A stretch of 64,000 nt of DNA. It comes from Podospora pseudocomata (Eukaryota > Ascomycota > Sordariomycetes > Sordariales > Podosporaceae). Below are positions 45,991 to 58,300 of the stretch, one piece after another. The translations under genes were made by a program, and so were the position numbers. Positions within the stretch are counted from its first letter, which is position 1. Every line of letters starts with the position of its first letter. Location: the NCBI RefSeq assembly GCF_035222375.1, contig NW_026946365.1:992001-1056000 (forward strand), in the 5' to 3' direction. A model generated the notes under the pieces. The model saw nothing but the letters and a program-made list of their open reading frames with translations. It was not told where the DNA came from and ran no database searches.

Positions 45991-47930
45991 TCACCACTCC
46001 ACACCCAGCACACACAACCTCCCCACCCTCGGCGACCACCCAAACGTCAGCGTCACTCTCGAATACAACAGCCGCTCCTCCACGTCCCTCAGCGAATCGT
46101 TATCAAGCCTAGTCAGCACCTTCCACGACTCGTAACTCTGCTTTGCCACCACCTCCTGCGGCTGGAGATCATCAAACGGGTCGTCCAAATCATCCAGGTC
46201 GTCAAAGATGTCGTCTCCAAGGAAGTGCTTTTCGTACTCGATCTCAACACTGTCGCTTTTCTCCTTTTTGATGCTCACATCACCATTGTCATCCCCGTTC
46301 TTGACAGCGACGATACCTCGATCAGCGTGAGAGTCGTCGGCCAGTTCTGAAAACACATGCATAGCCTGCGTGTGTACAGCTTCGGCTGGGGCAGTGTTGT
46401 TATTCCCGAATAGGAGTTCAGTCCACGCTCTATCGCTCCAAATCAGTTTCCCTGCTGCCACGGAGCCGGCCTCGTCTGTCAAGGAGCCGATGATCTTTGG
46501 GTTGAGGGAGAGCTCGTGTGTTTTGAGGCAGTTTTTGCAGGTGGCGTTGGCGTTGTGGGAGTAGAGGGGGATGTTGCAGCTGAGCATCAAAGGTGTCAGT
46601 ATACTCGAGTGGAAGGGATGGGGGAGGTGATCAAGGGGTAAAATAAAGTGTATGAAATGAGTTCACAAAAGGGTAAGTGAAGATGCGAGCCTACCATTCG
46701 AAGCAGCAGAGCTGCCGCTTCCTGCATTGCTCCACAATCGACACCCCCGTGATCAACAGGTTGAGTTTGCCTGTGAAAACTACCTCTGGTACTTCGCGGA
46801 CATACTCATCAATGTCTGCCAGCGTGTAGAGCGTCCGGCCAGGCCCGTGAATAGCAGCGTCAACATCCCAAATGTCAACCGGGAAGGGGATATGGACGCT
46901 TTCTTTTCTCGTGCGAGCGGCAGCCATGTGTCGAAGCCAGTCAGCGTCCGGAAAGTCAGGATCGACCTCGACCATAGAACTCGATCCGATGCCAAGTTCC
47001 ACCAGCCCATTGCTCCGGATAGAGTGCTTCAAGATTGGGTTGGTGATGAGAAGAATGGTCTGGTTGGCGACCCAGGATTCGGCCGAGGACACCTTGTCCT
47101 CCCAGAGTTTGAGCACACAGTTGTTGCATGTCTCGTCAAAGACTCGAACTTCGATCAACTCCAGATCTTTCTGCTTGTCCTTGGACCAAACCGTCAAACA
47201 TGGGCCGGCACTGAAGACGCATACCAGAATATGGGCGTCCTGGTTGTCATCATACCCACTGCTGATGTAGGCTTTGAGACTCATGAGACCAGGAACCTGA
47301 GATAAATTGATGAAGTTATCGTAGTTCAAAGGCACACGGCAAAGCTCGGTGGTGTCTTGCGATGGATTGGTTTCGTTGTGGAATCTGATACAGGATGTTG
47401 ACCCTGCAGAGGGATGAATGGAGATCATCAACGAGACGAATGGGATTCGAAAATTAGAATACGCTATGTGTGCTGCCGAGTAATCGGCCACAAAGCCAGT
47501 CCAGACAGTTACGAGGGTGCCGAGTTTGAGAACGTCCTGGTCAGAGCCCGAGCTTAGGAGTTTGAGCTGCCATGTATATTAGAACTGACCATGTACTAAT
47601 GCATAGGGTACTCACGAGGACAACGCCAGTGTCATCTTTGACGATCAGCGTGTGAAAGTTCTCTGGGAGCGCAGAGCGACCTCTTCCTCTTCCATGTGTG
47701 GCGGCAGAAAAGTTCACGATCCTCGCCTTGAACCGAACCTTGGTAGGTCCAGGTTGAAGTTCAGCAATAGTGACTTCCTCGTAGACGCCCTTTGGTCGCC
47801 AGGATTGTGTAAGTGGTCGGCGAGCTGCCTCAATCTCGGCCTGCGTAAAGGCCTCGTTCTCAGGATTGTGAGGTTTGCAAGACCTAGAGGGGGTCGAGTC
47901 TTTGTGGTAGAAGGATTGTATCGACGACAT
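45991..47930 (-). CDS. OB-fold ssDNA-binding protein, MEIOB/SHLD2/RPA1-like
   Basis: Three exons, 47616-47930, 46695-47566 and 45991-46579, give 591 residues. The introns are 49 bp (GTGAGT) and 115 bp (GTAGGC...CTGAC...CAG). The N-terminal MSSIQSFYHKD precedes the first OB-like strand set (VRFKARIVNFSA...LIVKDDTGVVL). The middle has a second OB-like unit (IEVRVFDETCNNCVLKLWED...TILLITNP), the sequence type found in RPA1 DBD-B, MEIOB and the SHLD2 C-terminus. A cysteine cluster assembled across intron 2 (QLCCFECCNIPLY...CKNC) looks like the zinc site of a third, DBD-C-like fold. An acidic Asp-rich linker follows near the end. Such proteins bind single-stranded DNA in meiotic recombination or end protection. 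The exact orthology is uncertain; the family placement rests on pattern recognition. Confidence 0.6.
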
Positions 47931-48338
47931 GGTTTGTGTATGACGGCAGCTAACGGCCTTGTACGAATACAATTGGTAAGGATGCCGACAAAATGATATT
48001 AAGGTATAAGAGTGAGCACAATGCTCTTGGAATTGGTGAAAATGCTGTGTGGGTTTCCCATGAAGCAGGGCCACATAAGCCCTGCCCGTGTGTTCCTTCC
48101 TCGCCTTCTCATAATCTCAGTAGGCCCTTCCTCGCCCTCTCATCCGGAATTCCAGGAGCTTCTTCCGCCTCGCAAGCTAGGCAGGCACATAACATCACTC
48201 AAGTTTCCAACTTTTTGGGAAGGGACGAGGGTAAGTCCACATGAAACAGAAACCTCAAACTTGTCACGTTCAACGCTAGGTAAGTGTTCTACACAAATGT
48301 TGACCCCCAAACTCCATCCCAAATCCCCCGACAAATGC
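47931..48338. other. Short intergenic, promoter of the OB-fold gene
   Basis: About 400 bp between the OB-fold gene start and the end of the upstream acyl-CoA ligase gene, both on the minus strand. No other feature is seen. Confidence 0.6.
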
Positions 48339-50134
48339 TCAAGCCAGCTTGGACGCTTTGGGCGCACTGTCGCCCACCTCCTTCGCCGCACGCTCCCGCA
48401 GAATCTTGCGGAGAATCTTGCCAGACTAAAATCATCGTCAATATTCATCTTCATCGATGTGGGATATGATTCACTTACCGGATTCTTTGGAATCTCGGCC
48501 ACAAACACAACACCACCCTTTAACCGCTTATAACGAGTAACCTTGCCCTCCATCCACTTGGCAACGTCCTGCTCCGAAGCCTTCGATGTTGGATTCCGCA
48601 CAATGTACGCCCGCGGCAGCTCTTCACCGTTGATCGTTACACCAACAACAGCAGCATCATTCACGTCTGGGTTCTCAAGAAGAAGAGCCTCCAGCTCTGC
48701 TGGTGCAACCTGGTTACCCTTGACCTTGATCAGCTCCTTGGAGCGGTCCACGATGTGGAAGATACCACCGGGCTCATACTTCTCCACGTACGAGATGTCC
48801 CCGGTCTTGAGCCAACGAGTCCCATCGCCGTCGACCACGATAGTATCGGCAGTCTGTTCAGGCTTGTTCCAATAGCCACGCATCAGAGTGGGACCCGACA
48901 CCCAGAGTTCACCTCGCTCGCCAGCCTTGGTGATTTCTGTCTTTCCATCCAGAGACATGAGCTTTGCCTTACAGTTGGGGTTCATCTCACCCACACCACC
49001 GGAGGAACCCTCGGTGCTGTTAGGATCCCAGGCCATTGCCGTGCAGGTGACCTCGGTCATTCCCCATCCCTGGCGGATGTAGTCGGCATTTGGAAGCATC
49101 TTTTCAACTTCTCTGGCGACCTCAAGGCCCAACGGGGCCGCTCCAGATCCTATGCTCTCGATACTGGAAAGGTCGAACTTCTTGGCCGCAGGGTGCTTGG
49201 CAAAGGCAATGACGATTGGGGGTACGCAAGCCAGGGTGGTAATGCGAAACTTTTGGATATACGTGAGAAGCTTCACAAAATCAAAGCCTTGCATGATGTA
49301 TACTGGGGTACGGAGGTACGGCATGGTGGCGACGAAGTATGTCTGACCGTATGCGTGATAGAGTGGAAGGAAGCAGACCATCCGGGCTCGCTTCTGCTTC
49401 TCTTGGAATTGGGGATCCAGGTTGTTGATGTAGACGACGCCGACACTGTTGGCAACATAGGAGTAATGAGTGATCATGACACCCTTGGGCACTCCCGTCG
49501 TCCCGCTGCTGTAGTTGAGGCAGCAGAGAGTGTTCTCTGGGTCAGCAGGCTCCTGCCACGACCACTTCTCAGCCTGTGAGCGATTTCCAACAAGCAGCTC
49601 GGTCCAGTGTCGGGCCCCTTCCGCCTTCCCCTGAACACCTGGGCTCGGGTTCGTGGAAGCAATCAACTCGGGAGCGACAGGGGTGTTGCCGCCAAGGATG
49701 AAGACGCGATCTCTGGGCAGCCCGGCCTCCTTTGCCGCTTCGAGGCCCGTCTTCAGAGCTGCCTCGGCAACAAACATGTAACTGGCGCCACTATCGCGAA
49801 GCTGATAGGCGAGTTCTCTTGTCACCATGGTTGGGTTGGCACCAGTGAAGATGCCACCCGCCATGAGAACGCCGAGGAAAATCGAGGGGAAGAAAATGTT
49901 GTTGCCCGAGAAGATCAAGACTCGTTCGCCAGTCTTCAAGCCGGCCTTTTGCAGGCCCAGGGCCACCCTCTTCGAGAGGAGTCGGTAGTCACTGAGGGTG
50001 ATGTAGTTGCTGTCGGGATTCTCGGGGTCGATGAACGACTTTGTATCCGCGAGAGGTTCGGTTGCTGAGCCAAAGATCCATTTCTGTAGGGAGCTGCGTG
50101 GAATATCAACCGTCCATCTTGAGTTGATCACCAT
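48339..50134 (-). CDS. 4-coumarate-CoA-ligase-like acyl-CoA synthetase (ANL family)
   Basis: Two exons, 48479-50134 and 48339-48425, with a 53-bp intron (GTAAGT...TAG), give 580 residues. It activates a carboxylic acid through an acyl-AMP to the CoA thioester. Visible motifs are the P-loop-like YSSGTTGVPKG (208-218), GWGMTE, TGDISYVEK, VDRSKELIKVKGNQVAPAELE, and the C-terminal catalytic lysine motif P-SGKILRK formed exactly across the splice. The substrate is unknown; fungal relatives act on phenylpropanoid or fatty acids, often in peroxisomes. The C-terminus is KASKLA: the peroxisomal tripeptide SKL is present but one Ala follows it, so it is not terminal. Reading past the intron would give a wrong 664-residue product. 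Confidence 0.92.
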
Positions 50135-51311
50135 TTTGGGCGGTTACTGGTTGGCTATGGGTCGAAGTTCGAGTAACAAAAGGAGGAGGAGAACGGTTAA
50201 CGGAACGGTGAGGAGGACGGAAGGTGAGCCGAACGCCAATATGTATAAACGCCAAAATGATTCACGATATCCACTCGCAATGTTCTTGAAGCAATCCGAG
50301 GAAGTTGTGCAACTTGACCGGGGGGGAGGGGGCAGCTGGGTTTATTAACGAGGAACGGGTTGACCGCCCGCCACGGAACACGTTTGTCGAGGGCCCCTAA
50401 TAAATACCCCAACTTGGTGTATGTCTGGTTCGGACGGGACGGTGGGCTAGGGAGACGTTCGCCGGTTCGCCCGAAATCCGTCTTGTTTCCATGACTCTCA
50501 TATTCGAGGGAAGGGGACGAGCTGAGGGGAGCTATGGTCGGCCTCCCTACAAAGGTGGGGGTGCGCAGAAGTGCCAGAGATCTGGAGGAAGTGGAAGCTT
50601 GGAGCTTCAACATCCTGGAAGGTGCTGTGACTAGGAAAATTATTGATGTTGCGATTGGACGCCTTTGTTGGAGAAGGAGGATGGCGGTTGGGGGAGCGGG
50701 ACCCCATCCCCGCGTTTTGCAAGGACCAGCTTCCCCGCAGAATGAATGGATACCGAGGTTCGAGACCGATTTGGCGACACGGAGCAAGACGGTGTTAGAT
50801 TGAGGAGTGTTTGCCTAGGTATGCGTAGACAGATAGATGTCTTTGTCAGGATCGCGATTATGGAAGAGGCGGAAACTCGAAGTCAATCTTCGGGAATGTT
50901 CCGACGTTGTCGGCTGGTGGCCGTTATGTTCGACATCGCATCACCTTCCGACACTGCATCTTGGATGTTGCTCGCCGTGGACGAGAGCTTTATATCGGTT
51001 CGGTTACAGCAAATATATGGTGACTGGAAGCCAAGTTGACTTGGCTGCACGACCGTCCCATTTGTTACACAAGATTCCTATCTGCCCTAACACGGACCGA
51101 GCCACAGGAACCGGAGTCAGACGTTGGCACACCGTTGTAGCCAGCGCAGGATGATTGTTGGTTGCTGGTAGTGGCGTTGGTGTTGGCCATGGAGCTTAAT
51201 CCACGTCCAGTCTCAAAACAGTCTCGAAATTATAACGTGCAAATGCTGACTACAAGTCAAAGAGCAGACACAGTATGTGTCTGGTGACAAAAAAAGTTGG
51301 AAAAAGTAATC
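50135..51311. other. Intergenic, promoter of the acyl-CoA ligase gene
   Basis: No coding frame can be supported. A B-box-like GGTTCGAGACC near 50757 has no matching A box or cloverleaf. Confidence 0.55.
51301..51305 (-). terminator. Pol III terminator of tRNA-Ser
   Basis: TTTTT on the minus strand, six bases beyond the discriminator base; a second T run follows at about 51289-51295. Confidence 0.7.
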
Positions 51312-51393
51312 CGACGTGGGCCTGATTCGAACAGACGCTCCCGAAGGAACAAGATTTCTAGTCTTGCGCATTAGACCACTCTGCCACCACGCC
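51312..51393 (-). tRNA. tRNA-Ser(AGA)
   Basis: 82 nt without intron. The acceptor stem GGCGTGG/CCACGTC has one G-T pair and the discriminator is G, as in tRNA-Ser. The A box is TGGCAGAGTGGT. The anticodon stem CAAGA/TCTTG holds loop CTAGAAA with anticodon AGA. A long class-II variable arm (TTCC TTCG GGAG) confirms serine. The T loop is TTCGAAT. Confidence 0.95.
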
Positions 51394-51534
51394 TTATTAA
51401 TATTCACGTGACTGAAATAGTATATATGTATGTCAAAAGTAGCCTGCATCGGCAGCGCCTCTTTGCATCAACCTCTTTTCCAGTCATCTTCAAAAACAAC
51501 ACATTATTTTCCACTCCTCCATTCACATCTCAAA

Positions 51535-54273
51535 TCACATCAATGCCCAAAGTCCAAACACCCCCGCCACCCCCAGTGTCAACCCTCCCACAATCACCCT
51601 CCCACCCCCGGAGTCATCACCACCACCCCTGTCCCCTCCCACCCCGTCAAGAAAATACGCAGCTAATACACCCCCCCAACCGCCAGAAACATCCCCCTGC
51701 CTCACCAAACCAACCTGCTCACCATCCCTATAAACCATATTCTCCACACTTTTACTCCCCATAGAAAACCACCTCACCCCTTCCATCGTCCCCCTGACAA
51801 AAACCATATTCGTCTGACAAACCCCACCCGTCCCCTCACACTGCGGATCATCCCACAAAGTTATCATCCATCCCGTTGAAAAACACCCACATTGCCGACC
51901 CGTGGATGGTTGTATCGGTCACGTTGTCGAGGTACGCTCCCCAGGCGCGGAAGCACCTGTCATCACCACCCTTTCCTTGTTTCTCACAATGATGAAATGC
52001 TACCTCTCCCTCCCATGGCCCCGGAGCTCGCAAGGAAGTACCCTGACCCTGCCAGTAAGGTGATTCAGTCTGTTGCCCTATCACCAGAATATCTCTCGTG
52101 TCGAAGAAGCCATATTGATACAGTACGCAGTGTTCGAAGCTCGTTCCGATCATGGTTACCGGCCCCGAGGTGTGGGAGATGGTCAACCCGCGACCAACGG
52201 CTATGTTTTGCGCTGGGACGTTGGGGATCACATCCAGGGCATGGTCGGCTGCCCAGCCCCAGATGTTTTCTAGGTAGATGTTTGACGCTGTCGAGGTGAT
52301 ATCCAACAAGGTGTGCGCGGCGAGGCAGGTTGATGGGTTCGGGTTGGAGCAGGAATCGGTGATGGCTGTGTCGATGCTGCCTCCTACTCTCAGCACGACA
52401 GACCAGAGGGAGACATCGGGGAGGGAGATTTGCAGGAGGGTGGCGCCGGGGGAGATTTCTTGGACTGAAATGAGGATGTCGGATAGCTCTACTGGGCCAG
52501 TGACATCGGAGTTGGGGGGAGCGGCGATGTGGACGACTGGTTGGGGGGAGGAGGGGTTGGAGAAAAAGGGACCGGTGCCGGAGATGGTGGATAGGACTTC
52601 GCCGACGAGGCGGGTGTTCGGTGGGATCAGGATGGTTGAGCGGGTGAGGTAAATGCCTCGGGGGAAGAGGACAACGGTGTTGCAGCCGGGGGTGGATGCT
52701 TTGGCGAGGATAGCGCTGATGGAGGGGCCGTCGTCGTGGGTGTTGTCTCCGTAGACGGGGTGGGAGGGGTCGGATCTGATGTTGATTATTTGGGAGGGAG
52801 AGAACGAGATGTATTGCGGCAGGGGTTTGGTGAGGTAGGTTCCTTCTGGGGTGACGAGGGAGGGCTGCCGGGGGGCAGGGTAGGTTTTGGGTTCTTGGGA
52901 GTCATCAGGCGATCTGGAGTGAGTCTTTGTCAGTTGTGTTCTTTACCACATCCCCCCCTTCCACCTTTCCACTTCTTCTTTTCAGATCAACAAACAGAAA
53001 AGACTCACCTATTCCCCATAACCCACACCTGCCCCCTTTTCACATTTCCCCTCAGTAACACCTCCCTACCCCCAGTTCTAACAGCCACATTCTCTCCACC
53101 ACCAACCTCAACCCAATCCAACACCACCCCCTGCCCCCTGTCTCTCACCATCACTCCCGTCTCACATTCCCTCAAAACAGTATCAACAACCGACACCCCC
53201 CCAACCACCTCCCCCTTTTGCCATTCTCCCCCCCTTAAATCCAACCCAATCCCACACCCCTCAATTTTCGCCCCTATGATGCTAACCACATACCCCCTCT
53301 TCACCCTAATCCCCACCTCCGCCCCCTTAACCTTCACCCCCTTTAACGTGTATTGCTGATTATTTATTTCCAACCCTATCTGTCCACCCTCAACCATCAC
53401 CTCACTAACAACCTTCCCCGACCCACCCCCAAAATCCATCGCCATCCCCCTATGCCTCACCCCCTCACCCCTCGGCATCACAATCTTGATGTTGGAGAGA
53501 CTACTCCCCTGACTTACACTCCATTCGATCCCCCCTGTGACGCTGGTTACCACCATCTCCAACCCAGGGAACAGTGAAACGACTTACTAGCTGCCGTCTC
53601 TTTCGGTACAGCAGTCATATCAACCACCACATTGCGGAGGGCGATATAAAAGTTCTTGTTGGCGCTGCCTTGGCCTTGGTAGGGATCGTAACCAAGCACC
53701 ACCCTACAAACACAAGTTCATCAGCTCTTCTCCGCCAGCAAAATAGGAGTAACCCCACGACAAAACAAGAAATAAACAAGTGCCAGCCACCAGCAAGAGC
53801 AAGTCACACACTCACGGCCGTGTCCCCAATTCCGGTGCCGCCTTCAACACCGTCTCCCCAAACACCCCCGGACTCCCGACAAGATAAGTCGACACCAATA
53901 ACCGCACCGGCTCCGTAATCAGATAAACCCCCGGGGGCAGCGAGACATAAGCCGGGAGGGTAGTAACAGTATTGTTCGCCCTGTTCCCGGCTGATACCGC
54001 CGCATTGATGCCCTCACTGCTCGACTTCCCCCCCGTTGGATCAGCCCCAAACTCGACCACGTCCCGATAATACTCGTAGGCCTGATCTCCAGCGTAATAA
54101 GGTGTACTCCCGTTTCGGGACATCGAGGCACGCCACCATTTTGGTGGTGGGTGCTGCTCTTCACCCCCAGAGTGACAATCCTGTGGTTGGTGATGAGCAA
54201 CAACAGCATCACCAGCTACTACTGATGAGGAGGAGAAAGATGGGAGGAGGATTAACACGAGGAGAGTTTTCAT
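51535..54273 (-). CDS. GH55 exo-beta-1,3-glucanase, one frame break
   Basis: Four exons, 53816-54273, 53588-53703, 53009-53534 and 51535-52913, would give about 825 residues. Splice sites are sound (GTGAGT, GTAAGT, GTGAGT donors; branch sites GCTGAT, GGTAAC, ACTGAC). A signal peptide (about 1-21) is followed by two pectate-lyase-type beta-helix halves (YYRDVVEFGADPTG... and a second starting near YISFSPSQ), the GH55 layout. The family motif WVFFNGMDDNF is followed by DDPQCEGTGGVCQTNM in a frame one base away (break near 51860), so one nucleotide appears extra. A 46-nt intron could restore the frame but would delete the conserved WVFFN block. The C-terminus is Gly/Asp-rich then hydrophobic, like a GPI-anchor signal. 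Either a recent pseudogene, an allele or a sequence error. Confidence 0.82.
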
Positions 54274-54284
54274 TGTTGATCACC

Positions 54285-54347
<63 letters not shown>
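54285..54347. repeat. (GAT)21 microsatellite
   Basis: Twenty-one perfect GAT units, ending 11 bp upstream of the GH55 start codon, so they read as ATC repeats in that gene's 5' leader. Confidence 0.95.
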
Positions 54348-54423
54348 AATCCGGTTGAAGTGGAAATTGAAGTCGAGTGTCTTGGCTAACGCATTGTTGT
54401 AGGTGAGTAAAGCTGTAGCTGGC

Positions 54424-54460
54424 TAGGTAGGTAGGTAGGTAGGTAGGTAGGTAGGTAGGT
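54424..54460. repeat. (TAGG)9 microsatellite
   Basis: Nine TAGG units plus one base, about 150 bp upstream of the GH55 start. Confidence 0.92.
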
Positions 54461-54812
54461 TTGTGAATTGATTGTGTGTAACTTGGATGACACTTGCACT
54501 TACGGAAACGGGCGAGACAAACGACCTTTGACGGCAACAAAGTAAAATCAGCAATCACTCCCTCATACAAACAAATCCCCGAGTGTATACCAGTTTGTCT
54601 GCAGTCAGCATTTTACCCCAACAAAACCCATGGTGTGGCGGGCAACATTCTGTCTGGACGCCTTCTACACCTCACACAAGCCTCACTCACACTCATACAC
54701 TCATCAACATCCAATCAATCCACACAACACATCAAACACATCCATCATGTTCATCCTTCTCACAAGCAGGACAGGCAATATTTACAAATACACATTCTCC
54801 CCTCTCATATTT

Positions 54813-54818
<6 letters not shown>

Positions 54819-54852
<34 letters not shown>
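54819..54852. repeat. (TC)17 microsatellite
   Basis: A perfect dinucleotide run in non-coding DNA. Confidence 0.93.
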
Positions 54853-54855
<3 letters not shown>

Positions 54856-55382
54856 CAATTGGGAATCTTCAGAAATACCCGATCTCTCCATTTTTTCACT
54901 CCCCCCTTCCCCTGCGCCCTCCCCCAACAATTATCAATCTCAAGACAAGACAGCCCCAATCATCCATCCATCCATACCATACCAAACATTCCAATCCAAA
55001 CCCCCCATACCAAAAAACAACAACTTGAAAAAAACTGGTAGTTACATTTAACAGAAAGATGGAAAAGGTAAAATCGCAAAACAATGAATGCTAATGCCCC
55101 CCCCAAACTGTGTCGATAATAAAGTTACATTTCCTTCCTTCCCTCCCTACCCCTACCCCCTAATCCCACACACACCACCCCAATATCAAAATATGTGCTG
55201 CCATCTAATGCAAACTAAAAAAAAAAAAACCATTTGTGTCGAAACAAGAAAAAGAAAAAACCTTACCTTTTATATACCCCATGCTGATCAATGCCTAGGA
55301 TATACGATACTCCCAACCCATACACCATTCCCAAATTTTAAATAAAAAAAAACAATAATAAATTACTCCCCAATTCCTCCCC

Positions 55383-58300
55383 TCACTTCTTCTCATTCCC
55401 CTTCTTCTCCCCCTCCAACTTCCCCGCCAACACCTCCGCCATCTCCTTCGTCTTGACCTGCAACATCCACGTCTCCAACCCCTTCCCATTATCCTTCGCC
55501 ACCACCACCTTCACCGCCTTCGCCCCCGGCGGGTCAACCTTGTACGTTATGCTCGGAATCAACAACTTATTAAACGCAATGTGCCCGCGCGGCTCTGCTC
55601 TCAACAACAACCTCACCGCCCCCGTCTCCTTGTGCTTCAGCAGCTTCAGATTACCAATCCCCTGCACCGCCCACCCCTTCTTCTTGTTGCTGTTATTATC
55701 AGTCGACGAGTCGTTCTCATCAGCCTCTCCCGTGTTATACTTCATTGCCTTGGCGCGGACTTCATGGACGACGGACTCGTCCTCCTCGCCCCGGCCGCCG
55801 TCGGTTAGCGAGATTTGATGCTCCTGTGGTGCGTCATCCCCGTCAGCGTTTGTCCCTTGAGTGTTACCATCTTGAGTAGCAGTGGTGGCAGTAGCAGCAG
55901 TAGCAGCGGCAGCATTATTGCCGCTGGCAGAAGGCTCGGGGGTCCCAGCAGCCGGCGTCGTCGCCAGGCTTGAAGCACCTCCGAATGTGAAAGGGGTATC
56001 TGGGGGGAAAGGGGAAAAGATCGAATTAATATGGATTTTGAAGTGAAGTGAAGTCGGGGGTAGGGCAAATACTCACTTGTACCTGTAGAGGTTCCCCCAC
56101 CAGGAGCCAAACTGTTTGCAAAGATGGAACCCCCGGCGGGGTTCTGGGACGCACCACCAAAGGAGAACACGGGTCCCGATGAAGGAACGGCTTGAGAAGC
56201 GCCGGCATCCGACGCGCCACCGAAGCTGAAAGTAGGGACACCGCCCGCACTAGGGGCAGGGGTGCTGCCAAAGGTGAAGGACTGCGTGGCGGCAGGAGCA
56301 CCACTGCCGAAGGTGAAAGATGTCGGGGCGGTCGGGGGGCCGTCCTGGCCCGACGTGAATGGGTTGTTGAACGAGTTGTTGGCCGAGTTGCTACCACCGG
56401 CCGTGAAGTTGAACGAGGTGGAAGCGCCGGCAGTGGCACCGGCGTTGCCAAAGGTGGAACCACCCGCCGGCGCCGCAGGCTGCGAGGCAGGTGTAGATCC
56501 AAAGGTAAAGGACTGTGTAGCCGGAACCGTAGTCTGCGAGCCACCAAAGCTGAAAATGTTGCTAGCCGGGGGCGCAGAGGGCGCCAGAGTCTGGCTGTTA
56601 GCAAACAGGCTGGCAGGAGGCTTCGACTCTGGCTGGATCGTGCTTCCACCAAAGAAGGGCTTGTTCTCTGGCGCCGAGGTGGTGCCAAACAGGCTCTTCG
56701 TCTCCGTGGCAGCGGAAGAAGTGTTGCCAAACAGCGACTTGGTCTCCGCCGCAGGAGCAGCACCAAACGTAAAGGGCTTGGCCTCCGGGGCAGGAGTGGT
56801 GCTGCCGAACAAAGATTTGGTCTCCGGGGCCGGCGTAGTGCTACCGAAAAGAGGCTTGCTCTCCGGAACAGGTGTAGTCGCAGTGCTACCAAACAAACTC
56901 TTGGTTTCGGTAGCCGGGGCCGCAGTGGTGTTAGCACCAAAGAGAGGCGTGCCGGCAGCGGCAGGCTGTGTGTTGCTTCCGAACAAGCTGGCACCCGGAG
57001 CGGCGGTCGAGGCGCCGAACAAGCTCTTAGTCTCCGTGGCAGGAGCAGCAGTACCTGCGCCAAAGAGGCTCTTAGTCTCGGCAGGCTTGGGAGCCTCAGG
57101 TACAGGAGTGGAAGCATTAGATCCAAAAAGAGAAGGAGTCGCAGACTTGGTGTCAGTGCCGCCAAAGGCAAACTTCTTCGCCGCAGGCTCCTCGGTAGAC
57201 GGGGCAGTAGCGGAAGCACCAAACAGGGTCTTGGTCTCCATCGTGGGGGCCACAGTGCTCGCGCCAAAGAGACTCTTGGCCTCGGCGGGCTTAGCAGCCT
57301 CGGTGGTCGCAGTGCTGCCGAACAGGGACGCGGCAGGAGGAGTGCTCGCCGCAGGAGTCTCCTCCTTCTTGGCCTCGCCAAATAGGAGCTTGGCAGGGGC
57401 AATCTCCTTCTTGTTCTCACCAAACATGTCCGTAGGCTTGAAGGTAGCAGTAGCAGTAGCAGCCTTGCTGTCGGCAGCAACGCTGATAGACTTGCCGCCG
57501 AAGGTGAACGAGGTAGGGGCAGTGGTTGGCAGACCAGGCACGGTGGCAACCTTCTTCTCCTCCTCCTTCTTGGGCTCAGAGGCAGCGGGAACAGCGACGG
57601 ACGAGCCAAAGAGTGACGAGCCTGTGCCGGTAGACGTGGATGGCTTAAATCCGCCAAAAGCAGGAGTAGCAGCAGGAGTCGAATCAGCGGGCTTAGGCTG
57701 GAAGCCCGAGAACAGGTTAGCAGGAGGCTTGGAAGTCTCCTCGGAAGCCTCATCAACCGTCTTCACAGTACCTCCAAACAGGTTAGTAGGTGCAGGCGTC
57801 TCCTTGGGTGTCTCCGCAGGCTTGGCCGACCCGAAAAGGCTGCCACTAGGGGCGGCAGGCTTGGGAGCAGTAGAACCGAACAGAGAAGTGCCTGGAGCTG
57901 TAGCCGCAGCCGGGGCCGCGAACTTGATAGGAGTATTAGCATCCCAGGTCTTGTTGGCAGGCGCAGGCTTAGGCGCAGGCACAGGGGCAGTCTCCTTGAC
58001 TGGGCTGACAGCTCTCTCCTTTTCAGCAGGGGTAGGGAACAGAGATCCATCATGAGTACCGAGCTTCCGAACTGGCTTGCCGTCAGCGTCCCGTGTAATT
58101 CTTTCAAACAGGCTGCGGCCTTGGCTGAAGCTCTCGCCCGCCTCCGACGAGGAGCTCGAGGTGCCGTTAACCGACGCCTTCTTGTCGCCAGATGAACCCT
58201 CGCCGCTGTCAGTCTGGTCCTCGGATCCGCTAGCCTCCTCGGTGTCCTCTTCCCCGGCATCGGATTCACTGTCACTATCTTCATCAGCACCCTCATTACC

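Larger units (their letters stand above)
54274..55382. other. Intergenic with three microsatellites
   Basis: Upstream DNA of the GH55 gene and the 3' side of NUP2. It contains GAT, TAGG and TC repeats listed separately. No coding frame is supported. Confidence 0.6.

Noticed and set aside
47541-48074. Upstream extension of the OB-fold protein start to 48074
   Set aside because: The extra 48 residues are basic and aromatic leader-like sequence; the ATG at 47930 gives a natural MSSIQSFYHKD start.
50750-50770. B-box match GGTTCGAGACC
   Set aside because: No A box at the right distance and no cloverleaf.
56026-57756. Long frames on both strands (up to 597 codons) overlapping the nucleoporin
   Set aside because: They are out-of-frame readings of the FG-repeat region; GC-rich repeat composition suppresses stops. 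The Nup2 frame explains the region fully.
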